In this document: piece after piece, positions 33,740 to 44,750 of the stretch | Numbering within the stretch: position 1 is the stretch's first letter | Layout of the letters: every line of letters begins with the position of its first letter | Source of the DNA: Blakeslea trispora | Lineage: Eukaryota > Mucoromycota > Mucoromycetes > Mucorales > Choanephoraceae | Length of the DNA: 64,000 nucleotides | Direction: 5' to 3' | NCBI GenBank assembly: GCA_025331445.1 | Contig: JAIWNE010000012.1 | Span: forward strand, 62,001 to 126,000 | Translations under genes and position numbers: made by a program | The notes under the pieces: generated by a model | What the model was told of the DNA's origin: nothing | Seen by the model: only the letters and a program-made list of their open reading frames with translations | Databases searched by the model: none

Positions 33740-34500
33740 TTCATTTACCTTCTTTTTGCTTCTCTAAATCCAAACTTTTTTTTCCTATTTGGCATCTGCT
33801 TCGCTTAACAGATCATTCTGATCTTCTTTTACATATCAATTAGAAGCAGATCTATCGTTCATATTGCATCTCGTAGTATTAGAATAAGTATAAGCAATCT
33901 ATATACATGACGACTCATCACTTTGACTGTTAAAATAATATTTGCAAGTTCAACATGGCTTCCTTTTGAAATGGTACATAATCCCTCTGAGATTCTTCTC
34001 TTTAATAGCAACTTTCGCATACATAAACATAATCCCTATTATGTTGTTTAGAGTTCCCTTGATACTATAGCCTATTAGTGCACTCTTGTAATGTTACGCA
34101 CAGGAATTTTCCTAGTACTCAATTATTTTCTGACTTCTTTTCGCTGCTTTGAATCCAACTCTGTATTTCCTATGTGGTATTTTACTCATTTGACAGCTCC
34201 TCTTGATCTCTTATTACACAACAACTTTATTAGAATCCTTCTCTTACTTTCCATATCATAATGAATAGAACTTTTAGACATGTATTAATAATCCATACAT
34301 GATGACTCATTAACTTGACTGTTTAAATTATTAGTCTGCAAGTCTAACATGACTTCTTTTAGAATAGTATATAAACTCTTTAATCTTCTCTTATTAATAA
34401 ACTCAACTATTATCTCTCTTATTTACTTTACGCTTGGTTGTAGTTTGACATATTCACTACCTAAATCCACATATTGTTATTAGTTCCCTTGATACTTATT
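33740..34500. repeat. Two-copy diverged tandem duplication, about 390-bp unit
   Basis: Aligned landmarks recur about 392 bases apart: ACATGACGACTCAT (33906) with ACATGATGACTCAT (34298), TTTGACTGTTAAA with CTTGACTGTTTAAA, GCAAGTTCAACATGGCTTC with GCAAGTCTAACATGACTTC, and AGTTCCCTTGATACT in both. Identity is interrupted by small gaps. No open reading frame is shared. The second copy ends about 240 bases before the tRNA. What it is cannot be said. Confidence 0.75.
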
Positions 34501-34741
34501 ACAGATCATTGTATTCATTTATTACATCTCTTCTTTTATATTACTCTATTCTCTTTACTTTACATTATATCTCTAGTCGGACGACTTAAAACCTGGTGCT
34601 CATTACTTAACCTTGCTGCCTGATTGCTCTGTTATATCTATTTGTTCTCTTTCTCAAGTTACTGCAAAAACTATCCTTATTTTCAATTGTTGAAATCATT
34701 TTTATTGACATGTAACTAATTCGAAAGAAAAACAAAAAGAA

Positions 34742-34814
34742 TGCGGCTAAAGTGGATCGAACACCTGACCTTTAGATCTTCAGTCTAACGCTCTCCCAGC
34801 TGAGCTATACCCGC
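34742..34814 (-). tRNA. tRNA-Phe (GAA)
   Basis: The minus strand folds as a 73-base cloverleaf: acceptor GCGGGTA with TAGCCGC, D stem GCTC/GAGC, anticodon arm TTAGA-CTGAAGA-TCTAA with anticodon GAA, and T arm AGGTG-TTCGATC-CACTT, discriminator A. There is no intron. The fifth acceptor pair is G opposite G, one mismatch, which could be a tolerated variant or early decay. B-box GTTCGATCC is perfect. Confidence 0.93.
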
Positions 34815-36093
34815 TTACATATTTAAAACACCAGTTGGTATAAAAACTCCCACAAAAAATGTTTTTGTCCGGTAAAATTCCGGCAATTGTCCGGCAATTG
34901 TGCGGTAGTTGAGACTGTTATGTCCGGTTCCTTCAGGGGAGCATTGCTGATACAAATCTAAATATGATAATTAACAATATAGACAGAGTTGGCTTGTGGT
35001 ATAACTGTTTGAGAGAAAACTTATTACAGGTTTAACATCATTACAATAGTAGCAATAAAAACACTTATCAGTTGGTGCTCCTAATTAGTCACTGGTGTAA
35101 TAAAAAAAAAAGAATGACAAATGCTGATCTTTAGGCGACTTCTCAAGTAAATAAAAAATCAGTTTAAGTTGAGAAGATATGTTGAAAATGTTACGCAGAT
35201 ACATATAGTTTCTTTTTAGCTGACTATCTTGTCTGACATATAGTCATTGATGTTTGCAGCTGATTTTGCTGCTATTTACTCCAAGTTTCTAAGGTTGACC
35301 AGATTAAAGCAAAGATAGCTAGCATTCCGTCCCTGTTCTTCTCTAAGCATCTAGAGCGCATAGCCATGGAGTTGAATGGGACGAAAAGTATCATCGGCAT
35401 CTACTGTGCTGTTAGTGAAGTATCTTTATGTTTCAATTGAATGATGAGTTTGTTCTTGTCATGCACCTTGGCTTCACCAACTCTCGCTAGTATTTTAATA
35501 CTACTTTTAGTTGATCTTGTCACAGTTGTATCGTTTGTAAAAACTCATATAGCAGAGATAAGACTTTATGAAGCTTTCATTGTTGCGATCCACATTATAC
35601 ATGTCTGAAAAAAAAAAAGAGAAAAAGGAAGCTGCAGGTACTTGCAAAGAAAATTTGTATTCATTCTTTGCTTCGTCGAAGGCTTGATACCCTTTTATGT
35701 GCTGTGTATGCTGCTTTCTTTTAACTAAAAAAGTTGAACCAAGTATAAGAAGCGTTTGAGTCTTTGATAAAAAAAGAGTCGTGCAAGAAGCTTCTTGAAG
35801 TCATTTGTTCTATACTTTTTAAACAAGTATTTTATAAGAGAAAGTGATATGTTGAAACAGTAGTAGAATTTATGTATTTCATAAAGTTATTTCATTGCAC
35901 TTCTTAGCCTTTATATTTGCCAATTTTCTTATAAAAAACAAGACGCATTTATCATAAGTTTGGCATATTAGTTTAAACATAAAACATAATTAAGAGAATC
36001 AGATGTAGGCAAGTAGCTAAAATAACGTAAACGAGGCACGCAGTTTATTTAATGTTTTTCTATGTGATATCATCCAGGCAAGTTTATGTTTAA
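34815..36093. other. Intergenic DNA with short CCGGCAATTG repeats
   Basis: Just upstream of the tRNA (34,867-34,930) the motif TCCGG(C/T)AA(T/A) recurs four or five times within 65 bases. The remainder is AT-rich with no recognised gene; nothing shows a consistent reading frame. Confidence 0.45.
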
Positions 36094-37200
36094 TTATTGT
36101 TGCTTATCATTGTAGAAGGGGTAATCAGTATAACCTTTAGCATCGTGGGTATAGAAGGTATTTCTGTCGTATTTGTTGAGCTCCCATCCATTGCGCAAGC
36201 GTTCAGGTAAGTCAGGATTAGCAATAAAAGCACGGCCAAAAGCACACAAGTCACCAGTTTTTTCGGCAATTTCGAAAGCTTGCTCCTTCTTGTTAGAGAA
36301 ACCACTAGCAGTAATGAAAGTACCTTGCCAGATCTTGCGGAAGGGCTCAAGAGAATCGCTACGCTCATTATCGCTATCTGTCAGCCAGCTAGAACGGGGT
36401 TCAATAAAGTGAACATAAGCCAAATCGGGATGCTTCTTTTGCAATTGAGTAAGTGCATATCCCCAAGTCTCCTCAGGATTTTCATCAGCCATGTCTTGGA
36501 AACTTCCGCCTGGCGAAAATCGAATACCAGTTCGTTCAGCACCGACAGCATCAACTACAGCATCTGTAACCTCCAAAGTAAAACGACATCTGTTTTCTAC
36601 GGATCCACCATACTCATCGGTACGCTTGTTAGAATTGGAATTCAAGAATTGATCAAGGAGATAGCCGTTAGCAGAATGGATCTCAACACCATCAAATCCA
36701 GCTTCAATCGCTTTGAGAGATGCCTGACGATAATCTTGAATAATGGATTTGATTTCGTTGACTTCAAGAGGACGTGGAGTATCAAAATCATTTTTTAGCA
36801 TATCTTTGCCTTTGATGGGAATGGCAGAAGCTGAGACTGTTGGTTCATGGTTAGGGTTGAGGAGATGAGAGCCAGCACGACCGATATGCCAGAGCTGAAG
36901 GTAGATAAATCCCTTCTTATCATGAACAGCTTTGGTGACTTTCTTCCAGCCTTCGATTTGTTCATCAGTAAAAATTCCGGGGGCCTGAGGATAGCTTCCA
37001 GCTGAAGGAGAGATAAAAGTAGCTTCAGTGATCAATAGGCCTCCTTCAGAAGCTCTTTGCTTATAATATTCAACTTGAAGATCGGTAGGAACAGCCTCCT
37101 TTGTAGCACGATAACGCGTCAAGGGACAAAGGACAACACGGTGTTTGAGTTCAAGGTTTCCAACTTTAGCAGGAGAGAAAAGAGCGTTTTTAACTGTCAT
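36094..37200 (-). CDS. Old Yellow Enzyme (NADPH:flavin oxidoreductase)
   Basis: FMN enzyme that reduces the C=C bond of unsaturated carbonyls with NADPH; the physiological substrate is usually unknown (in some fungi oxylipins or alkaloid precursors). Single exon of 368 residues in a window where almost all genes have introns. Seen: VVLCPLTRYRA in strand 1, QLWHIGRAGSHLLNPNHEP, VEIHSANGYLLDQFLNSNSN (His and Asn for substrate binding and the proton-donor Tyr of ANGYLLDQF), KRTDEYGGSVENRCRF, and the FMN phosphate site at FGRAFIANPDLPERLR. The end GYTDYPFY is typical of fungal members. Length and motifs are complete. The ATG at 37200 fits the family start. Confidence 0.96.
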   Translation of the reverse strand: MTVKNALFSPAKVGNLELKHRVVLCPLTRYRATKEAVPTDLQVEYYKQRASEGGLLITEATFISPSAGSYPQAPGIFTDEQIEGWKKVTKAVHDKKGFIYLQLWHIGRAGSHLLNPNHEPTVSASAIPIKGKDMLKNDFDTPRPLEVNEIKSIIQDYRQASLKAIEAGFDGVEIHSANGYLLDQFLNSNSNKRTDEYGGSVENRCRFTLEVTDAVVDAVGAERTGIRFSPGGSFQDMADENPEETWGYALTQLQKKHPDLAYVHFIEPRSSWLTDSDNERSDSLEPFRKIWQGTFITASGFSNKKEQAFEIAEKTGDLCAFGRAFIANPDLPERLRNGWELNKYDRNTFYTHDAKGYTDYPFYNDKQQ

Positions 37201-38304
37201 TTTGATATCAATTACTTGAGGTTTCTCCTTTTTTTTTGTAGAAAATTGTGCTTTTATATATTTGTGTCAATCTTGTATTAATAATCAATAGAGTAATGCA
37301 ATACATATTCATGAACTTACTCTATTTGGATACTGACGTAGATACATGTTTAAGCTCGATTATCTGTATTGCTATCGTCTGTCACCAATGCAATCAAAAT
37401 ATGTTAGGTAAACTATTCTAGGATACTTAAAATAAGCATTCGCACATATGCCCATCATCATTGTCACGAGAGGCTTAGTGCTTGCATAAAATATCTGTGC
37501 GCAATGCATATGACAATCTTCCAGTTTAACGGATCGGTGATAAGATCGAGATCTCTTAAGCTATACTTATGAGTTCATTTTTCCAAAAAAGGTAACTGAT
37601 TTTTTTTCATCATAGAAATCAAAAGGTTAATATCTTACAAGATGAATTTCTATATCTCAATGACGCATTTTATTGTTGCAGGCGTTATGAGTGCTTACTT
37701 TTAAATAGAGTACTTTATGGCGGATTGCAGAGCAGCTAAGGGCTGTTCCTGAGGCATTGTTAATACATATTTTGAACATTATCAATATGCGCTTGATATG
37801 AGACGGAAACAACATCACTGCGAAGCTATTACAATGACTATCAACATACTTTTCAAGTATTGCAGCAATTGAAATCATAAATGAAAGATTTGTTGCACAG
37901 TAACATATCATAAAGCAATACATTCAATTCCTTGTATTGAAAATGTTGAACCTATAATCTAAGCAACTAGATGCTGTTTTATTAAAGATACACCATAATT
38001 ATTTGCGATTTGTTCAATGTATTATACTCAAGATAGAGAAAAGCACAAAAGGCTTGAGGCTCAATCTGCTGTTGTCTATGCCAACAAATTCTAAAAGTCT
38101 CACAAGAGAAAAAAAGAAAGCTACAACAGCAACAAACATGTCTTTGTAGAAGATTGATACAATGCCTGTCGTAATCTTGAGGATCTTCATATGAAAATGC
38201 ACCAACACATATTTTGTCTGTTTGGCCTATGGAAAGATAATGCTAGACTTTATTGCAAGCTATATATAAGCGTCTAGCTTTTAGGCTAGAATTATGGAAT
38301 GTTA
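37201..38304. other. Intergenic DNA, no gene seen
   Basis: AT-rich spacer with OYE promoter on its left. No coding, RNA or repeat feature is recognised. Confidence 0.5.
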
Positions 38305-39797
38305 TTAAAAGTAGTCCCATAACTTCTTGAACTCCTCATCATACTGTCGAGCAATAGATGGAATGTTTGTAATAATGATGTTCTCGCGGTTCTTGTAACG
38401 AGCACTTGTATATAGTGTGTTAGCTTAAGACAAAATGATGATGGATTTCAAAACTTACCCAGCAGACCAATTGAAACTACCGGTGATGACTATTTTCTTG
38501 TCAATAACAGCGAATTTGTTGTGCATAAACTGGTCACTGTCATCACACTTGAATGGAATATTGTGATTTTTGTTGAGATCATAGATATCTGCGCCCTTCT
38601 TGGGATCCATTTGGTCGTTGTCGGTAATTACTTTTACATCAACACCACGTCGCTTTGCATCGCTCAGAACACGAGCCGTATCGTTGTCTGTCATTGAGAA
38701 GACGCATACATGCAATGTATGCTTAGCAGTTGATAGAGCTGAATGGAATAACTGAAGAAAAGTCAAGTCAGTGCAAGTGCTTCTCTTTTTCTCAGTTATT
38801 TGACTTACAATATAGCTTTCTTCTGAAGGGAAGAACACAGGGATACAGAAAGTCCCATCAGGAAGGTGCTCCAATTGACGAGGATGGAACTCCACCGCCT
38901 CAAATCGCTTATGGCCATGATTCGATTGTTTGTAATAAGGTTTGCCACAACCTCCATCATAAGGATTAACACTCGAAGAATTGTTGTAACTAAAATTGGT
39001 CTGGATGTATTGCTTTGTCTTCTTCTTTCTGCGACGACGAACTTCGGTAAATTCACTGGTGCCACCAATCTCACGCGATTTAATCTCTACTCTCTCAACA
39101 ACTTCTTCATAGTCATCAGAATCATACTCTTCGCTATCTTCCCCATCATTATCACTGTTGTGTTCGCCATGCTGACCAGATGAGCCAAAGCCTTCTTCTT
39201 GTAGTTCTCTGCGAAGTCTATCATGTTCAGCGCGCTCAGGAGCATATATGTCTTGATTGTTTTCTTCATGATGCGCCTTTTCTTTGTCCCACTTATTGCT
39301 TCCACCAAGATAACTACTGGCTTCACCTTTAGATGCGTTATTCCATGATAATTTCTTGGTTGCTTGGTTGTTAGTTTCCTGCTCTTCGCTTTCATCTTCG
39401 CTTTCCTCCATTTCCTGATACTCGCGATTTTCTAAGAAAGGCTTGACGCCGAGTGTAACACCGATGAAGCTAGAGACCTGACGTCTCAACAAGTTCAAAA
39501 CTTGTTTATCGCCGTCATTTGACATGGCCTTAGTAGCCTGCAAAAACATATTATCAAACACTTGCACGGCTTTATCCACTCTCGGTTCCTCGTCTTGACG
39601 CAGTAATCCATTTAGATGAATCGACATTTTATCAAGAAGACTATTGCTTGAAGCAAGGGCATCCACAGATCTCATAGACTACATTACAAGCATGTTAGTG
39701 TCTATATCTTATGTTACGTTTCGGTTCAACTGACATGCTTTAGCAGTTGAGATAAGCTGAGAGGCTTATCCTCACTCCATGGTAAAGAATCAGACAT
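38305..39797 (-). CDS. PLD6/Zucchini-like single-HKD protein
   Basis: Phospholipase-D-fold enzyme with one HKD motif, so it must act as a dimer. Animal relatives are mitochondrial cardiolipin hydrolase and piRNA-processing nuclease. Exons (minus) 39797-39735, 39678-38809, 38751-38459 and 38404-38305 give 441 residues. The C-terminal 170 residues match the PLD6 layout: IPVFFPSEESYI, HVCVFSMTDNDTARVL, GVDVKVITDNDQM, CDDSDQFMHNKFAVIDKK (HxKx4D), IVITGSFNWSAG, ARYKNRENIIITN and FKKLWDYF. The N-terminal 270 residues are charged and disordered, with a Lys/Arg patch VRRRRKKKTKQ and a C/H group GGCGKPYYKQSNHGH. No membrane anchor is seen, unlike animal PLD6. The 57-base intron at 38808-38752 has no stop and keeps frame. 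The last acceptor (38405) was chosen to match PLD6 spacing after FNW. Confidence 0.85.
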
Positions 39798-42454
39798 GTT
39801 TAAGAAATTAAAACAAGAGAAAGGAAAGAAAGAACAAAACGAAAATCGAGGAACAAGCGGAACCTCAGCCGTTAATTATAAGACAGTGTGTGCTATTAAT
39901 ACATTGATTCGTAGTACAAAAAGGCTTAAATGGTGATATGCTCTTCATTCTCTCTTGATACAGAGTAAGTTTTTAAGTTTGTCGCATTTTAAAAAACCAG
40001 TTGTTACATTTTGAAATCTCTTACACAAACTTACTAAACTGAGTGTTGTATGAACAAATCAATCTTATGTTCATATAGCTCAATAAAGAAGTTTGTAGAC
40101 TGTTGGCTTATTTTGCACTTTGAGACGTATTTTGTCCAACTTGAAGATTAGTACTTAAACTACAGCTATAGCCAACTTTAGATAAACCCATTGCATTTGA
40201 TTATCTTGATATACAGCATATATAATAGCCTCATTCAAACAGTAAGTGCACTTGAATATAGCTGCAGTTTAGCGCATAGTTGATAGCCTATTTAGAAGAA
40301 CAGTTAGATTGCTCTTGTAGTTAAACTGAGATTATACATGAATATCACTACCCTGTTGTTCGCAGTCACTTTTAAAAAGAGTATGATCCCCCCTAAATAT
40401 TATGTTCTTAAGTTGTAGGTATTGAGTTACCTTGTCATGAACCAGAGCTATCAATTCGTAGTACTTCTTTTGTTTTCTTGATACAATTCCTATACCTCAC
40501 TGCTAAGAAAGAGAATAACTTCAACACAAAATGCAGATTAAAGTTGGTTTACTATGAACCGAAGTTGTTTGTTTACGAAACAAAGAATATGCTTATGTCT
40601 CGAATGAGAGCAATAAATAAAAGAACGTAGGAGAATCTAATAGCTTGAAGGACACTAGCTGATGACTGTTGATTTGCAATCAATATTTTTTACAGTAGTC
40701 GCCCTATTTAAGGATATTCTCTATTTAAGGGTGAGATTTTCAAGATTTTTGGTTACCCTTAAATAGAGCAACTACTGCATTTGCTTGACAGAATTTCCTA
40801 TTTGAATGACAAGTGATGTTTCCAGAAGGCTCTTGATGTATCGCTTCTGTTAAAATGTTTCATAACCTTAGCACGAACTGCATTGACTATGTGGCTAAAT
40901 AGGCTCCATTGATCTTCTCATGCTCAGTACGACTCAGTGATTCCTGTTAGATGCTGAAGTTAACGAAAGTAAATACTTACACATTGTACACAATGTATTA
41001 TTGTGTCGAGAAAATAAGAAGAAATACGCAGAGATCATCGGCACTATGCACATCAATTTAGTACACTAAAAGAACATCAGTCAGTCTTGGCACACTCAGG
41101 GACATTGAGCCAGTAATATTTGCCGACAAGAGTATCAAAACAAGTCTTAGTACTGTCTGCTTCTGTAATACCAAAGCAGATTTCTTTCTCTACAATTATC
41201 TGAATCATAAGAAAAACCAACAGTATGAGCTGTATAAACAGACCAACTACTGAGACAAACGAATTGCTCTATAGCTGTTTTTATGTCGTGACTAACTTGC
41301 ATGCTTTTGCTGAAACTAGAGTATCGCCCCTTATTTTCCTTTTTACTGCAGAATAATGAACAGTGATCACTGTGAATGATCTATGCCAAACTCTTCCTTT
41401 TTCATGCTAAGGATAGGAATTTAGTTTCTGTATTGCCAAACATGAAGTCAAGGTGTCCATTATAAAACAAGACCCAGGCCAATCTATAAACAAAGAATAA
41501 GCAAACAATCAGTATGTCAGTCAATGAGAACAATGGCCAGTAATGTGGTCAATTTGTTTTATTAAAACAAAAAAAGCATTCTTTTTCCCCTCTTTCTCTT
41601 TTCTCTAACTACTATAAAATGAATATTACATATAAAGGTAAAAAAAGTTATCAATTGACTATAAGATATTTACTAATCATTGCTTAGATTAATATATTGG
41701 AAGCCTTTTGCTATTTATATATTTTGCAAAAGAGAAACTGTTTGGAAAAAATGCATATAATTTATCATGTTTGTTGTCGCGTATCTGTGCTGATCAAAGT
41801 GAACAAGCTTTCTTTTGGTTTTCTTTTCTTAGAGACGCGGTAAGTCATCCATTCAATAGCTAAAAAGGTATCCGAGAAGCAGAAGACTAAAACAATGTTT
41901 ACACTTTAGGCTTTCCAAGTTTGTGGGGGCAATACTCTTTTTGAAAGAGACTGTGAAAAACGGCACGCCAGAGCGGCACGCCCATATTAGTCTCCTAAAA
42001 CAAGCCAAGCTTCAGACCTTTGGAAAGCTCAAAATCTTATTCATGCATGCCTTTGGTAAATTGCAAGTTTGGTGCATTGATATATAATTCAATTTGAGCA
42101 ACCATTTGCTTCCAATTAGGCGAGACTTCATATCTATGGAGCCTAAGATACGTAGATGATGGCTCAGTATATGAGCTATTCCTTGAAGCTAACCTTAGTT
42201 TAAGTACAAGGTTTGAAGATGCTGTAGAACATCTACCAAAGGCAATTGCTTTTTTTTTTTTGGCAAATGAAGGTAAAATAAAAGTAATACTGTATGAGCC
42301 AACTGCTGTAACCATTTTTATATTATAGTATTTAATCGAAGAAAGTGTTGAAGTCTTGCTTCAATTTCAGAGCGAGTATAAAAATACATTGTAGTAATGT
42401 CGTTTCAGTTCCGATGTGTTAGAAAACTTGTCTTTAACAATCGCTCCAACCATA
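39798..42454. other. Intergenic DNA with one MITE-like hairpin
   Basis: 2.6 kb without recognised genes apart from the hairpin element listed separately. A minus-strand 92-codon frame at 42037-42315 has no recognisable domain. The sequence is probably old transposon debris. Confidence 0.45.
40693..40777. mobile_element. MITE-like palindromic element, 85 bp
   Basis: Terminal arms starting CAGTAGTCGCCC and ending GCAACTACTG are inverted with few mismatches, and the inner arms CTCTATTTAAGGGT and ACCCTTAAATAGAG are perfect complements. A TA precedes the left end (CA follows the right one). The size and palindromic form suggest a Tc1/pogo-type MITE or a transposon footprint; no coding sequence. 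Confidence 0.55.
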
Positions 42455-42559
42455 ATGAAATTAACTGAAGCAGAAGATAAAGCCGGAATGGCTGAATTTG
42501 GTCCTTTATTTTTAAACAAAAAAGTAGCATATCCTCTCTTGTATTATAACAACTACAGC

Positions 42560-43664
42560 CGCGCACAAAAAGTCTGCATACCATAAGAAATTATACATCT
42601 TCCTTTATATGTTTTACTTCTTATAAATAAAACATTGCAACCTTCTTAAGAAACTTGAAATGCCAAACACAGATTCATCTAGTGCAGATCATATAGTTTA
42701 TAAAAAACTAAAAGAGACTCTTTAGGGTGCTCTTTGGCTTCGCAAACAAAACTTTCCCATGTCATGTATCGCAAGTGCCTTTGTCATAAACAATTCCAAT
42801 GTTCAAAAAAATGATCAAGCGAATCAGAGAACTGGTTCTCCTTTGCAGAAATCACTGTCAAGAAGGTCAAAAAAGCTAAATGAGAAAGACTCGAGACATT
42901 CTCGTTGCAAGATGCGATCCTTTTGCTTCTTAAAACCAAATAAATCATCAGCTGGAAGATATAAACAACAACATCTCTATAGGCACTTTGATTAGCTATC
43001 TGAAAGAACATGGTTTTGGCTCTTACTTTTTAGCACATGATCCAAAGTTATTTGAACAAAACAAATGGAAAGGCTTCGTTTGGTCAAAGAACGAGCCAAT
43101 TGGGCGATGGATAAGTGGAAATGTGTCATGCGGTTCGACGAATCACGATTTGAAGTCGAAGATCACCTCGGGGATGCCAGGGTTCTGCGTAAAGCTGACG
43201 AGTGGTGTGAAGATAGGTATGTTGTTCTCCTAATGAAGTGGGGCAAGGGTGGTGTCATGATTTAGGCAGGTGATTTTGACCCTTTGGTCTTCTGTGAAGG
43301 CTCTGTAGATCAAAATGTTCACATTAACATTTTGTCCAAAAGCCTCATATCTTGGCTCTTTGAAATTAGTGAGAAGGAGGATACAGACTTTATACTCCAA
43401 GAAGATCGCGCTATCTGCCACACAGGTAAGTATAACACATGGCGAAAATACACATATACCATCAATCGTCTTGACTTCTGGCTCCTTACAAACTCCTAAT
43501 CTCAACCCGGTTAAGCCTACTTGGAGCTCTCTCGACAAGCTCATTAACAACAAGAGGGCTGATATTGCCAATGTTGAGCAGCTCAAATCAGCTTTGCAAG
43601 AAGCTTGTGCAGAAGTCAGCGTTGACCTTTCTGAATGTCTAATTGGTAGTATGAAGGACCACTG
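42560..43664 (+). pseudogene. Tc1-like transposase remnant
   Basis: Frameshifted Tc1/mariner transposase. Pieces in order: NEKDSRHSRCKM and NNISIGTLISYLKEHGFGSY (helix-turn-helix end) by about 43020; RLVKERANWAMDKWKCVM with FDESRFEVEDH (first Asp) at 43065-43200; MKWGKGGVMI before a TAG; AGDFDPLVFCEGSVDQNVHI; FILQEDRAICHTGKYN (second Asp box) near 43390; and a last frame with TPNLNPVKPTWSSLDKLINN, where Tc1 has LNPIE, so the catalytic Glu is lost. At least two frameshifts and one stop. A candidate left inverted repeat, GCGCACAAAAAGTCTGCATA at 42,561-42,580, resembles Tc1 ends; the right partner was not found. Confidence 0.8.
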
Positions 43665-43699
43665 ACATATAGTTATTGATGCCAATGACAGTCCAACCA

Positions 43700-44750
43700 A
43701 ATATCAAGGTTTTTTTTTATTCCTGTAAAATCTATGTGTTGAGCTAAAAAGAAAAAAACTTTTTGCTTATTTGTTCCAAATCTTACGACATAAAGTTCAT
43801 TCATAGGATTTCTTTGTGCCCAAACATTTGTACTTTTGCGAAATGGATGGATTTTAAGAGAAATCTGAAAGTGAAGTATGGAGGACGATATGATTTTGAC
43901 TTTTGAAGTCTTGGGTTCTTATTTTTGTAGTATGTTTGAGTCAACTTTATTGATGATGACGATATATATATATGTTAGTTTACTCGTAATATCGATATAT
44001 AACATGGATAGTTTGCTTTTACTAATTCCTGTATAGTTTTGGATGTGAACCAAAGGAAAACGTAGAAGTAGCTGTTGGTTTGATTCTTATAATTGGTGAT
44101 TGTCATAGGTTACACGAGTAGCAAACAGTGTTCACTTGATTTTCACTTATCTCAAGAGTCATAAAGCGAATACAAAGACTTTTAAAATTCACAGTTTTCT
44201 ATCAGCAGAAGCATTTAATAAAGTAGTCATCATAGTGCACCAATCTTGTAAGTGAAAAAGCAAGCAAACTGGAGTCTAAGAAGCGATACATATGAAAGAT
44301 ACAAACATTAAGACAGCCAAAAGAATCGCTGTCAAAGGGAAAAAACACCACATCTTTAGTTTTCTCTTCGGTAAGCTAGCTATTCTCAAATTTGCAATTC
44401 TTTTTCTTCGCCAGTGCAATTCAAGTATTTTCTCTGTGTAGTTTGTTTCTTTTTAGTACGCAATCCATTTCCAGAAATGGTATGTATACTTCCTTCATTG
44501 TTAAGTCAGCATTTGAAGGTTCAAAACCGTAACACAGAATTAATTAGTGCATCATAAATACGCCACGTTCTTAGTTCAGGTTCAGATTTTCGCCTCACAA
44601 TATGGCTTGTAACCATCTGGCAATACTCCCTCTTCAGATGATGGCTTGGTCGTTTCCAGCTGGACCCAATTTGTTATATAAAGGCGACTAATTCCGGCTG
44701 CTTTTACCTTTTCAAAAAGAAAAAAAAAACTTTTTGTATAGACCAAGTGT
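43700..44750. other. Intergenic DNA upstream of the MAP kinase
   Basis: AT-rich with an (AT)n stretch near 43,964. No gene is recognised. The last 60 bases before the ATG contain a TTATATAAA box at 44,672-44,680, which may be a TATA element. Confidence 0.45.

Noticed and set aside
42455..42586. 43-codon ATG frame before the Tc1 remnant
   Set aside because: Too short and with no family match; part of it overlaps the presumed Tc1 terminal region.
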